From NCBI RefSeq assembly GCF_020831365.1, contig NZ_JAJHPV010000020.1, positions 124,001 to 188,000 on the forward strand: a stretch of DNA of 64,000 nt, given 5' to 3'. Positions 36,426 through 46,583 of the stretch are shown here, in pieces. Every line of letters starts with the position of its first letter. The first letter of the stretch is position 1. The notes beneath the pieces were generated by a model. The model was given only the letters and a program-made list of their open reading frames with translations. It was not told the DNA's origin and did no database searches. This stretch comes from Massilia agrisoli. GTDB taxonomy: Bacteria > Pseudomonadota > Gammaproteobacteria > Burkholderiales > Burkholderiaceae_D. The position numbers and the translations under genes are program-made.

Positions 36426-37307
36426 CTATGAAACGCGAAGCACCCCATCAACACAGGTCACCGAGTTGCCTCCAACCTCAACAGCCTTTTCGCTGACCGC
36501 GAGCCGCAGCTGTCCATTCCGTTTAACCACAACGCCCTGTGACGCGACGAAAGCGCGGCCGAAGCGTTCGACCTGGCCGGTATGCCGGATAAACGCGCCC
36601 ACGGTCCCCGAGCCGCTGCCGCAGACCGGGTCCTCGTCAATCCCATGCGCCGGCGCGAACGCGCGTATCTCGATGCGCGCCTCGCGCCCATCGTTATGCG
36701 GCCCGAAGATCACCACGCCGGTATGCCGACCCTTCCTGTCCTGTTCCTTCATGCGGACAAAGTCCGGCCGCGCATCGAGCACCGCCTGCGCGCTATCAAG
36801 CTGCGCGACGATCCAGCGCGCGCCCACATCAACCAGGCATGGCGTATGGCCGCGATCAACGCGCAAGCCGAGCACCGCCTCAAGCTCATCGCACTGCGCC
36901 TCGTCCAGGCGCGTGATGGCCGGCTCCGGAAGACTGAACGAGATCGACTGCGCGCCATCCGTTCCAGCCTCCACTTCCAGCCGGACCAGGCCCACGCGGC
37001 ACTGCTGCACCAGCACGCCGTCGGTCGCCTTCACCATGCCAGCCTCCAGCAACGCATGCGCGGTACCGATGGTCGGATGCCCTGCGAAGGGCAGCTCGGC
37101 ATGCGGCGTGAAGATGCGCACGTGGTAATCCGCCTGCGCATCGGTAACCGGCACCACGAAGGTGGTCTCCGACAGGTTGGTCCAGTTTGCGACCTGCTGC
37201 ATCTGTTCGGTGGATAGCGCGCTTGCGTCGAGTACGACGGCGACCGGATTGCCCATGAACGGCTTGCGGGTAAACACATCGACTTGCTTGAACGGTAGGG
37301 CGGACAT
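36426..37307 (-). CDS. PhzF-family isomerase/epimerase
   Basis: The 293-residue protein starts at ATG 37307 behind AAGGA on this strand. It has the two-domain diaminopimelate-epimerase-like fold: FKQVDVFTRKPFMGNPVAVV, SETTFVVP (catalytic Glu47), RIFTPHAELPFAGHPTIGTAHAL, and EDPVCGSGSGTVGAF in the second half. Most PhzF relatives outside phenazine clusters have unknown substrates, and no phenazine genes are nearby. A frame continuing upstream to 37757 lies over the next gene and is not real. Confidence 0.9.
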   Translation of the reverse strand: MSALPFKQVDVFTRKPFMGNPVAVVLDASALSTEQMQQVANWTNLSETTFVVPVTDAQADYHVRIFTPHAELPFAGHPTIGTAHALLEAGMVKATDGVLVQQCRVGLVRLEVEAGTDGAQSISFSLPEPAITRLDEAQCDELEAVLGLRVDRGHTPCLVDVGARWIVAQLDSAQAVLDARPDFVRMKEQDRKGRHTGVVIFGPHNDGREARIEIRAFAPAHGIDEDPVCGSGSGTVGAFIRHTGQVERFGRAFVASQGVVVKRNGQLRLAVSEKAVEVGGNSVTCVDGVLRVS

Positions 37308-37415
37308 GGCGGGTCCTTCGTAAACGGGAAAAGGGGCTTCGATTATAGGCACAGGGAGATCGCTTACGTCGATCTGGTGTAAAGTTCTCAAGAGCAAACA
37401 TTCCCGGACTACGCC

Positions 37416-38855
37416 ATGCACCAGATGAACAAACTTGCCGCAGCCCTGTTGGCCGCGGGGCTCCTCAACACCGCCTTCGCTGCTGAGAGAATCGCCGTCG
37501 ACGTCGCGCTGACGCAGGCCACCATCATCGACGTGGCGGCCGGCACCCGCGCCACCGGCCAGTCCGTGCTCCTGAAAGGCGACACCATCATCGCCGTGGT
37601 CAAGGACGCCGAGCTGAAAAACTACGCGCCGAAGAAGGTCATCAAACTGCGCGGCAAATACCTGATGCCCGGCCTGTGGGACACCCACGTCCACTTCGGC
37701 GGCGGCGAAGCGCTGATCGAAGAGAACAAGCAGCTGCTGCCGCTGTATCTCGCGCACGGCATCACAACGGTGCGCGACTGCGCAGGCGACTTGTCCGACA
37801 CGGTGCTGTCATGGCGCCGCCAGATCGCCGAGGGCAAACTGGCCGGCCCCACGATCTTCGCATCCGGCCCCAAGCTGGAAGGGATCAAGCCGATGTGGAA
37901 GGGCACCCTTGAAGTGGGCACGCCTGAAGACGTGAGCAAGGCGCTCGACAAGCTGCTGGCGCAGGGCGTCGATTTTGTCAAGATCACCGAGAGCACAATG
38001 ACGCCGGAGATCTACCTCGAGGCACTGCGCCAGGCCAAGGCACGCGGCATGCGCACATCGGGCCACCTGCCGGGCCAGATGCCGCTGGCGCGCGCCTTCG
38101 AGGCGGGGCTCGGCACGGTTGAACACCAGACCTACCTGCTGCGCGCAACCACGCCGCGCGAGGGCGAGCTGGCTGGGCAGGTCGCCGCCGGCAAGCTGAC
38201 CGGGCGCGAGGTCATGCGCCTGAGCCTGGAGGGCTATGACGAAGCCACCGCGCGCAAAGCCTTCCGCCACATGGCCGCCCAAGGCACGGCGGTGGTGCCG
38301 ACGCTGTGGGGATCGCGCATCACAGCCTATCTCGACCAGGAAAGCCACCACGCTGACGACTACCTGAAGTACATCGGCAAGGGCATTCGCGCGACCTACG
38401 AATGGCGGGTGCAGCGCGCAGCGCAGGATGGACCGGAGGCGATCGCGTTGCGGCACGCGATTTTCGAAAAATCCGCCGGGCTGCTGCCCCTGCTGGCGCA
38501 GGAAGGCGTGAGCATCATCGCCGGCACCGACGCGGGTTTCCTCAACTCGTTTAACTATCCGGGGCAGGCGCTGCACGACGAGATCGGGCTGTTCGTGCGC
38601 TACGGGCTGACGCCGCAGCAGGCGCTGCAAAGCGCGGTGGTCAACGGACCGCGCTTCCTCGGCAAGCTGGAACGTTACGGCAGCGTCGCAGCCGGCAAGA
38701 CGGCCGACCTGCTGGTCCTCGACGCCGACCCGCTGGCCGATATCGGCGCGACGCGCAAGATCCGCATGGTGGTCAGCCGTGGCGAGGTGCACGACCGTGC
38801 GCGTCTCGACAAGATGCTGGAAGGCGTGAAGCGCTGGGTAGCCAGCCGTGGTTGA
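37416..38855 (+). CDS. Exported metal-dependent amidohydrolase (imidazolonepropionase-like)
   Basis: The 479-residue protein has a signal peptide to AFAAE. The amidohydrolase TIM barrel is flanked by a beta-sandwich (DVALTQATIIDVAAGTR; AAGKTADLLVLDADPL). Metal ligands are visible: DTHVHF (HxH), the Lys in FVKITES, TSGHLPG, VEHQTY and AGTDAGF. Periplasmic or secreted members are often dipeptidase- or organophosphatase-like; the substrate cannot be read from sequence. Divergent from the PhzF gene. Confidence 0.88.
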   Translation: MHQMNKLAAALLAAGLLNTAFAAERIAVDVALTQATIIDVAAGTRATGQSVLLKGDTIIAVVKDAELKNYAPKKVIKLRGKYLMPGLWDTHVHFGGGEALIEENKQLLPLYLAHGITTVRDCAGDLSDTVLSWRRQIAEGKLAGPTIFASGPKLEGIKPMWKGTLEVGTPEDVSKALDKLLAQGVDFVKITESTMTPEIYLEALRQAKARGMRTSGHLPGQMPLARAFEAGLGTVEHQTYLLRATTPREGELAGQVAAGKLTGREVMRLSLEGYDEATARKAFRHMAAQGTAVVPTLWGSRITAYLDQESHHADDYLKYIGKGIRATYEWRVQRAAQDGPEAIALRHAIFEKSAGLLPLLAQEGVSIIAGTDAGFLNSFNYPGQALHDEIGLFVRYGLTPQQALQSAVVNGPRFLGKLERYGSVAAGKTADLLVLDADPLADIGATRKIRMVVSRGEVHDRARLDKMLEGVKRWVASRG

Positions 38856-38985
38856 CCAACGTCCGTCTACAATGCGCAACAGCTGGCGACCGGCGAACCG
38901 AAGCGTATTTACATATCGCTGATGCCGCGCTAGCATTGATCGCTTGAATTCCGTCGTTTGTGTCGTTCCTGTCGAGGTGAACACC

Positions 38986-39855
38986 ATGCGCAATTCGTCG
39001 ATCCGCCCCGCTGCGTCAGCCATCCTGCTGGCGTCTGCCCTCAACCTCGCAGCCGCCGCACCGCCGACTTCGGCCACGCTTGACAGGGGCCGGTACCTGA
39101 TGAACGGCGTCGTCGCCTGCGCCAATTGCCACATGGCGCGCGGCCCGCGTGGCGAATACCTGCCCGACAAAGGCCTGTCCGGCGGGCTGCTTTTCCAGGA
39201 CAAGATGTTCACGGCCTACGCGCCCAATGTCACGCAGGACCGCGAGACCGGCGTCGGAAAATGGACTGACGCCCAGTTGGCCAGGGCGATCCGCGAAGGC
39301 GTCCGTCCCGACGGCAGCCTGATCGGCCCGCCCATGCCGGTCGAGTTTTACCGCCACATGTCAGACGAGGATGTCAATGCGATTGTCGCCGTACTTCGCA
39401 CAGAACGCGCCGTCAGCAATGCGGTCCCGAAAAGCACCTATAACTTCCCGCTGCCTCCCAGTTGGGGGCCCCCGGTCACGAGCGTAAAGGCGCCGTCGCG
39501 TGCCGACAAGGTCAAATACGGCGAGTACCTTGCCACCATCGGCCACTGCATGGAATGCCATACCCAGCGCGACCCGAAGGGGATGCTGGTGACGGCCAGC
39601 CTCGGTTCGGGCGGCCGTGTGTTCCCCGGCCCCTGGGGCGAGAGCATCTCACGGAACCTGACGCCGCATGAAAGCGGTTTGAAAAGCTGGACCGACGCCC
39701 AGATCTCGAACGCCGTCCGCGGCGGGGTCGACCGCTACGGGACGCCCTACAAGCCGCCGATGGCGTACCAGCACTACAAGAACATCGACGACTCCGATAT
39801 GGCGGCGCTGACCGCCTATCTCCGTTCGCTGCCGCCGCGCCCATTCGGAGAATAG
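38986..39855 (+). CDS. Dihaem c-type cytochrome
   Basis: The 289-residue exported protein has two haem c sites, CANCH (near residue 41) and CMECH (near 188), each opening a cytochrome-c domain. Candidate distal Met ligands occur in PPMPVEF and PPMAYQH. The start at 38986 follows GAGGTGA; the signal peptide ends at AAAAPP. It resembles the small subunit of alcohol/gluconate-type dehydrogenases or fixP-like electron carriers, but no dehydrogenase gene is adjacent. Periplasmic electron transfer is the safe call. Confidence 0.9.
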   Translation: MRNSSIRPAASAILLASALNLAAAAPPTSATLDRGRYLMNGVVACANCHMARGPRGEYLPDKGLSGGLLFQDKMFTAYAPNVTQDRETGVGKWTDAQLARAIREGVRPDGSLIGPPMPVEFYRHMSDEDVNAIVAVLRTERAVSNAVPKSTYNFPLPPSWGPPVTSVKAPSRADKVKYGEYLATIGHCMECHTQRDPKGMLVTASLGSGGRVFPGPWGESISRNLTPHESGLKSWTDAQISNAVRGGVDRYGTPYKPPMAYQHYKNIDDSDMAALTAYLRSLPPRPFGE

Positions 39856-39883
39856 ATGGATAAGCCCGCGCCATCCCCTGAAC

Positions 39884-41059
39884 TCAGATCGCGGCCAGGG
39901 CGGTGCGCAAATCGTCGCGCTGGTCATCCAGGTGCTCTACGCCCACCGACAGGCGGATAAAGCTGTCGCTGATGCCAAGCAGCGCCCGCTGCGCCGCTGG
40001 AATCGTCGCATGCGTCATCAAGGCCGGATGTTCGATCAGGCTCTCGACGCCCCCAAGGCTTTCGGCCAGCGTGAACACCTCGCACCGCTCCAGGAAGCGG
40101 CGCGCCCCGGCCAGGTCGGCATCGAGCTCAATCGAGATGATCCCGCCATAGCCATTCATCTGGCGCCGGGCCAGCGCATGCTGCGGATGCGACTCCAGCC
40201 CCGGGTAGTACACCTTGCGCACCTTCGGCTCGCGATCGAGCCACTGCGCCAGCGCCAGCGCGTTGCTGCAGTGGCGCTCCAGCCGCAGCGCCAGCGTCTT
40301 AATCCCGCGCAGGACCAGGAAGCTGTCGAACGGCCCCTGTATCGCCCCCACCGAGTTCTGCAAGAATCCCAGCTGCTCGGCCAGCTCGCGCTGATGCAGC
40401 TCCGCGCCGACGACTGCGATGCCGCCGATGATGTCCGAGTGTCCGTTCATGTATTTGGTCGTCGAGTGCACCACGATGTCGAAGCCGAATTCAAGTGGCC
40501 GCTGCACGATAGGGCTGGCAAAGGTGTTGTCGCACACCGAGATGATGCCGCGATCGCGGCAGATCCTCGCGATCGCTTCCAGGTCCGCCAGCTTGAGCAT
40601 CGGGTTGGTCGGCGTCTCGACCCACACCATCCGGGTCTCCGGCTTGATGGCAGCCAGCAGCGACTCGGTCGAGGTGAGGTCGACATAGCTGAAGTCATGC
40701 CCCGCGCTGCGCCTGCGCACGCGCTCGAACAGCCGGTAGGTGCCACCGTACATGTCGTCGCCCGCGATGATATGCGAGCCGCTGTCGGCCAGCTCCAGCA
40801 CCGTCGAAATCGCAGCCAGGCCCGATGCGAAGGCAAACGCCTGCGATCCGCTTTCAAGGTCGGCCACGCAGCGCTCCAGTGCCCAGCGGGTCGGATTGTG
40901 CGAACGGCCGTAGTCGAGGCCCTTGTGCACGCCGGGGCTTTGCTGCACAAAGGTGGAGGTGGCATAAATCGGCGGCATCACCGCACCGGTGCTCGGGTCG
41001 GGAGACTGCCCGCCGTGGATGACCCGCGTGGCGATGTGCTTCTTGGTCGATTCGTTCAC
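39884..41059 (-). CDS. Cystathionine gamma-lyase/gamma-synthase (PLP trans-sulfuration enzyme)
   Basis: The 391-residue PLP enzyme of the Cys/Met metabolism family has YGRSHNPTR (PLP phosphate from the neighbouring subunit), VWVETPTNPML, CDNTFASPI and the Schiff-base Lys202 in HSTTKYMNGHSD. Sequence alone does not separate MetB from MetC or CGL. Its 4-bp overlap with a cystathionine beta-synthase gene upstream makes the gamma-lyase role (cystathionine to cysteine, reverse trans-sulfuration) most likely. Confidence 0.9.
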   Translation of the reverse strand: MNESTKKHIATRVIHGGQSPDPSTGAVMPPIYATSTFVQQSPGVHKGLDYGRSHNPTRWALERCVADLESGSQAFAFASGLAAISTVLELADSGSHIIAGDDMYGGTYRLFERVRRRSAGHDFSYVDLTSTESLLAAIKPETRMVWVETPTNPMLKLADLEAIARICRDRGIISVCDNTFASPIVQRPLEFGFDIVVHSTTKYMNGHSDIIGGIAVVGAELHQRELAEQLGFLQNSVGAIQGPFDSFLVLRGIKTLALRLERHCSNALALAQWLDREPKVRKVYYPGLESHPQHALARRQMNGYGGIISIELDADLAGARRFLERCEVFTLAESLGGVESLIEHPALMTHATIPAAQRALLGISDSFIRLSVGVEHLDDQRDDLRTALAAI

Positions 41060-42432
41060 GATAGCGTCCTGCGAAGGTGGTTAAGGAGGTCGAAGCGTGT
41101 GATCAGGCCGAAGAAGTGGCCGTCGTCGGTGATGACGGCAGTCAGGCCAAGGTCGATGATCTCGCGAAGCTGCTGCATGCTGGCGTTGGGGCGAAGCGTA
41201 CGTAATTGCGCCGTCATGGTGCTGCTGACAAGGCTGGAGAATTTGCCGCCTGCCGTCGTCACGTGCAGCAGCAGGTCGGACTCGTCGATCAGTCCCACCA
41301 GCTTGCCGTTGTCAATCACGGGCAGCTGCGCCAGGTCGGCGCTGCGCATGCGGTTGAATGCGGTGAGCAGGTTGTCCGACGGCGCCACCGTCACCACTTC
41401 GCCTTCGTCGTAGCGGCGGCCGATCAGGTCGCGCAGGTCGCCCAGGAGAGGGCGCTTGAGCAGGCCCTGGTCGACCAGCCAGCCATCGCTGTACACCTTG
41501 GTGAGGTAGCGGGTGCCAGTGTCGCAGACAAAAGTGGCGACGCGCTTGGGCGTCGTTTGCGCGCGGCAGTAGCGCAGCGCCGCGGCGAGCAGCGTGCCGG
41601 TGGACGACCCGGCCAGGATGCCTTCCTCGCGCAGCAGCAGGCGCGCGCTGTGGAAGCTCTCTTCGTCGCTGATGGTATAGGCGCGGGCCACGCGCGACAG
41701 GTCGGCGATGCCGGGAATGAAGTCCTCGCCAATGCCTTCCACCGCCCATGATCCCGATACTTCCGACAGCTTGCCCGTCTCGACGTACTCCGCGAGGATC
41801 GATCCCTTCGGGTCTGCCAGCACGAACTCCAGCTCGGGGTGCACTGCGCTGAAGTAGCGCGACAGGCCGGTGAGGGTGCCGCCGGAACCGACGCCGACCA
41901 CAATCGCGTCCAGCCTTTCGCCGCTTTGCCGCCACATCTCAGGCCCGGTGGTCGATTCGTGCGCATACGGGTTGGCCTGGTTGTTGAACTGGTCGGCAAA
42001 CCAGGCGCCGGGAATTTCACGCGCCAGCCGGGCCGCGTAGTCCTGGTAGTACTCGGGATGGCCCTTGCCGACGTCGGAGCGCGTCGGGTGGATTTCGGCG
42101 CCCAGCGCCTTCAGGTGCAGCACCTTTTCGATGGCCATCTTGTCGGGCACCACCAGCACAACGCGGTAGCCCTTGATGCGCGCGACCAGCGCGAGGCCGA
42201 TGCCGGTGTTCCCCGCCGTCGCCTCGACCACCGTGCCGCCCGCCTGGAGCGCGCCGTCGGCCTCCGCCTTTTCAATCATCGCGCGCCCGATGCGGTCCTT
42301 GATCGAGCCGCCGGGGTTTTGGCATTCAAGTTTGAGGAAGAGCCGGCAGGGGCCAGTGTCGATGCGGCTTACTTCAACCAGGGGCGTGTTACCGATCAAG
42401 GAAAACAGCGCCGGTTGCGGTGTCTGTGCCAT
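41056..42432 (-). CDS. Cystathionine beta-synthase
   Basis: The 458-residue PLP beta-replacement enzyme has the catalytic Lys45 in NPGGSIKDRIG, the substrate loop VEATAGNTGIGL and the phosphate-binding GVGSGGTLTG. Two C-terminal CBS domains follow (about 340-455), the usual adenosyl-ligand-responsive Bateman module. There is no N-terminal haem-binding extension. It condenses homocysteine and serine. First gene of a two-gene operon (ATGA overlap with the gamma-lyase), giving a complete methionine-to-cysteine route. Confidence 0.92.
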   Translation of the reverse strand: MAQTPQPALFSLIGNTPLVEVSRIDTGPCRLFLKLECQNPGGSIKDRIGRAMIEKAEADGALQAGGTVVEATAGNTGIGLALVARIKGYRVVLVVPDKMAIEKVLHLKALGAEIHPTRSDVGKGHPEYYQDYAARLAREIPGAWFADQFNNQANPYAHESTTGPEMWRQSGERLDAIVVGVGSGGTLTGLSRYFSAVHPELEFVLADPKGSILAEYVETGKLSEVSGSWAVEGIGEDFIPGIADLSRVARAYTISDEESFHSARLLLREEGILAGSSTGTLLAAALRYCRAQTTPKRVATFVCDTGTRYLTKVYSDGWLVDQGLLKRPLLGDLRDLIGRRYDEGEVVTVAPSDNLLTAFNRMRSADLAQLPVIDNGKLVGLIDESDLLLHVTTAGGKFSSLVSSTMTAQLRTLRPNASMQQLREIIDLGLTAVITDDGHFFGLITRFDLLNHLRRTLS

Positions 42433-42557
42433 CGTGTTTCTCCAAGGCCAAAAGTTGGGCCAAGGAATGTCCCCGGCCGAATATCTGGACGATTTTGCGC
42501 CGATTCAGCGCAAGCTGCATTGACGTGCGGGGAAACGAAACACGGTGGATGTGCTAG

Positions 42558-44169
<1,612 letters not shown>

Positions 44170-44171
<2 letters not shown>

Positions 44172-44228
44172 GTTCCAATTTTAACTCAAACGTTTCGCTG
44201 TGTTTCATATGAAACGAATTTGGAACAT
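44170..44228. promoter_or_regulatory. Nested palindromes in the prpR-prpB region (likely PrpR operator)
   Basis: An outer inverted repeat ATGTTCCAA (44170-44178)/TTGGAACAT (44220-44228) encloses a perfect 14-bp palindrome GTTTCATATGAAAC (44202-44215). Its centre is about 130 bp upstream of the -24 element, the usual distance for an upstream activating site. The outer left arm includes the prpR start codon, so autorepression is possible. The DNA between here and the promoter is A/T-rich and could bind IHF. Confidence 0.6.
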
Positions 44229-44334
44229 AAATGAAATGTTGTCATGCAAATAATGTTTGCACTTTTTGCTTCTAATGCATTGAATATTCGAGGTTTTTCC
44301 AAATATTGCAAAGGAATGAAGGCGCCGCCTGGCG

Positions 44335-44351
44335 TTGGCACGCCCCTTGCA
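44335..44351 (+). promoter_or_regulatory. Consensus sigma-54 (-24/-12) promoter of prpB
   Basis: TTGGCACGCCCCTTGCA matches the RpoN consensus (TGGCACG-N4-TTGCW), with GG (44337-44338) and GC (44349-44350) separated by exactly 10 nt. Transcription should start near 44362, leaving a leader of about 37 nt before the prpB ATG. Confidence 0.9.
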
Positions 44352-44398
44352 ATAGAAGGGCATCACCGTCACCGATGCAACATGAAAGGGGAGTACAC

Positions 44399-45283
44399 AT
44401 GAAGGAATCACCAGGCGCGTTGTTCCGCCGCGCAGTGCAGGAAGAATCGCCGTTGCAAGTTGTCGGCGCCATCAACGCCAACCATGCCCTGCTGGCCAAG
44501 CGCGCGGGCTTCCGCGCCATCTACCTGTCCGGCGGCGGCGTCGCTGCCGGTTCGCTCGGCCTGCCTGACCTTGGCATCTCGAACCTCGACGACGTGCTGA
44601 CCGACGTGCGCCGCATCACCGATGTCTGCGACCTGCCGCTGCTGGTCGACGTCGACACCGGTTTCGGCGCATCGGCCTTCAACGTCGCGCGCACCGTCAA
44701 GTCGATGATCAAGTTCGGCGCCGCCGCCATGCACATCGAAGACCAGGTCGGCGCCAAGCGCTGCGGCCACCGTCCGGGCAAGGAGATCGTCACCAAGCAG
44801 GAGATGGTCGACCGTATCAAGGCCGCAGTCGATGCGCGCACCGACGACAGCTTCGTCATCATGGCGCGCACCGACGCGCTGGCGGTCGAAGGCCTGGAAG
44901 CCGCAATCGAGCGTACCATCGCGTGCGTCGAAGCAGGCGCCGACATGGTGTTCCCTGAAGCGATCACTGACCTGGCGATGTACTCGCAGTTTGCGAAAGC
45001 GGTCAAGGTGCCGGTCCTCGCCAACATCACCGAATTCGGTTCGACCCCGCTGTTCACCACTGAAGAACTCAAGGGCGCCGACGTCGGCCTGGTGCTGTAT
45101 CCGCTGTCCGCTTTCCGTGCGATGAACAAGGCTGCCGAAAACGTCTATGGCGCGATCCGCCGCGACGGTACGCAAAAGAACGTGGTCGACACCATGCAGA
45201 CCCGCATGGAGCTGTACGAACGCATCAACTATCACGACTTCGAGCAAAAGCTCGATGCGCTGTTCGCAGCGCAGAAAAAATAA
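44399..45283 (+). CDS. prpB: 2-methylisocitrate lyase
   Basis: The 294-residue PEP mutase/isocitrate lyase superfamily enzyme has the active-site loop KRCGH (Cys122) and the metal-binding DVDTGFG and MHIEDQ blocks. It cleaves 2-methylisocitrate to pyruvate and succinate. ATG 44399 follows AAGGGGAG; the in-frame sequence back to 44306 overlaps the sigma-54 promoter and is not coding. First gene of prpB-prpC-acnD-prpF. Confidence 0.96.
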   Translation: MKESPGALFRRAVQEESPLQVVGAINANHALLAKRAGFRAIYLSGGGVAAGSLGLPDLGISNLDDVLTDVRRITDVCDLPLLVDVDTGFGASAFNVARTVKSMIKFGAAAMHIEDQVGAKRCGHRPGKEIVTKQEMVDRIKAAVDARTDDSFVIMARTDALAVEGLEAAIERTIACVEAGADMVFPEAITDLAMYSQFAKAVKVPVLANITEFGSTPLFTTEELKGADVGLVLYPLSAFRAMNKAAENVYGAIRRDGTQKNVVDTMQTRMELYERINYHDFEQKLDALFAAQKK

Positions 45284-45311
45284 TCCGCCGACGTTTACTG
45301 GAGACCCAAAC

Positions 45312-46469
45312 ATGAGTGAGCAACAAGCAGCACCAGGCTTCAAGCCAAAGAAATCGGTAGCACTGTCCGGCGTCGCAGCCGGTAACACGGCCCTGTGCTC
45401 GGTCGGCAAAACCGGCAATGACCTGCACTATCGCGGCTACGACATCCTCGACATCGCGGACACGTCGGAATTCGAAGAAATCGCCTACCTGCTGGTACAC
45501 GGCAAGCTGCCCAATTCGGCCGAACTGGCGGGCTACAAGGCCAAGCTGAAATCGCTGCGCGGTTTGCCGCAGGCAGTCAAGGCCGCGCTGGAAGCGCTGC
45601 CGGCATCGAGCCACCCGATGGACGTGATGCGCACCGGCGTATCGACCCTGGGCTGCGTGCTGCCTGAGAAGGACGACCACAACGCGCCGGGCGCGCGCGA
45701 CATCGCCGACCGCCTGATGGCGTCGTTCGGCTCGATGCTGCTGTACTGGTACCACTTCAGCCACAACGGCAAGCGCATCGACGTCGAGACCGACGACGAT
45801 TCCATCGGCGGCCACTTCCTGCACATGCTGCATGGCGTGAAGCCGCCGAAGAGCTGGGAAAAAGCGATGCACACCTCGCTGATCCTGTACGCCGAACACG
45901 AGTTCAACGCATCGACCTTTACCTCGCGCGTTATCGCAGGCACGGGTTCGGACATCCACTCGGCCATCACCGGCGCGATCGGCGCGTTGCGCGGACCGAA
46001 GCACGGCGGCGCCAACGAAGTCGCGCTGGACATCCAGAAGCGCTACGAGAACCCGGACGAAGCGGAAGCGGACATCCGCAACCGCGTCGCCAACAAGGAA
46101 GTCGTGATCGGCTTTGGCCACCCTGTGTACACGGTCTCCGACCCTCGCAACAAGGTGATCAAGGAAGTGGCGCGCTCGCTGTCGCGCGATGCGGGCTCGA
46201 TGAAGATGTTCGACATCGCCGAGCGACTTGAGACCGTGATGTGGGAAGTGAAGAAGATGTTCCCGAACCTGGACTGGTTCTCGGCCGTGTCGTACCACAT
46301 GATGGGCGTGCCGACCGCGATGTTCACGCCGCTGTTCGTCATCTCGCGCACGTCCGGCTGGGCCGCGCACATCATTGAGCAGCGCATCGACAACAAGATC
46401 ATCCGCCCGAGCGCAAACTACGTCGGCCCGGAAGACCTGCAATTCGTGCCGCTGTCGGCCCGTAAGTAA
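45312..46469 (+). CDS. prpC: 2-methylcitrate synthase
   Basis: The 385-residue citrate-synthase-family enzyme condenses propionyl-CoA and oxaloacetate. Active-site blocks are present: [29 protein letters not shown] (His) and [15 protein letters not shown] (His), with the catalytic Asp near FPNLDWFSA. Context and the shorter length (citrate synthases are about 430) support methylcitrate over citrate synthase. 28 bp after prpB. A hairpin repeat separates it from acnD. Confidence 0.95.
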   Translation: MSEQQAAPGFKPKKSVALSGVAAGNTALCSVGKTGNDLHYRGYDILDIADTSEFEEIAYLLVHGKLPNSAELAGYKAKLKSLRGLPQAVKAALEALPASSHPMDVMRTGVSTLGCVLPEKDDHNAPGARDIADRLMASFGSMLLYWYHFSHNGKRIDVETDDDSIGGHFLHMLHGVKPPKSWEKAMHTSLILYAEHEFNASTFTSRVIAGTGSDIHSAITGAIGALRGPKHGGANEVALDIQKRYENPDEAEADIRNRVANKEVVIGFGHPVYTVSDPRNKVIKEVARSLSRDAGSMKMFDIAERLETVMWEVKKMFPNLDWFSAVSYHMMGVPTAMFTPLFVISRTSGWAAHIIEQRIDNKIIRPSANYVGPEDLQFVPLSARK

Positions 46470-46488
46470 TAGCCACCGTCGTTTGAAC

Positions 46489-46569
46489 CGTCATTCCCGC
46501 GCAGGCGGGAACCCATATCGCCGCAGATTTTCCGGCTCAGCATGGGTTCCCGCTTTCGCGGGAACGACG
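46489..46569. repeat. 81-bp REP/BIME-like double hairpin, family 1, copy B
   Basis: Same architecture and length as the copy at 25211. The hairpins are ATTCCCGC-GCAG-GCGGGAAC and GTTCCCGC-TTTC-GCGGGAAC, in opposite orientation. It fills most of the 114 bp between prpC and acnD and ends 14 nt before the acnD ATG, so the acnD ribosome-binding site (AAGGA) lies just outside the hairpin. Confidence 0.8.
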
Positions 46570-46583
46570 ATAAGGAATCAACT

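Noticed and set aside
37308-37757. Upstream extension of the PhzF-like gene
   Set aside because: It runs antisense into the amidohydrolase gene; ATG 37307 has AAGGA and starts the family N-terminus.
46542-46583. Upstream start of acnD reading SRFRGNDD
   Set aside because: The residues are the translation of the family 1 hairpin repeat, as also occurs upstream of the DUF192 gene.
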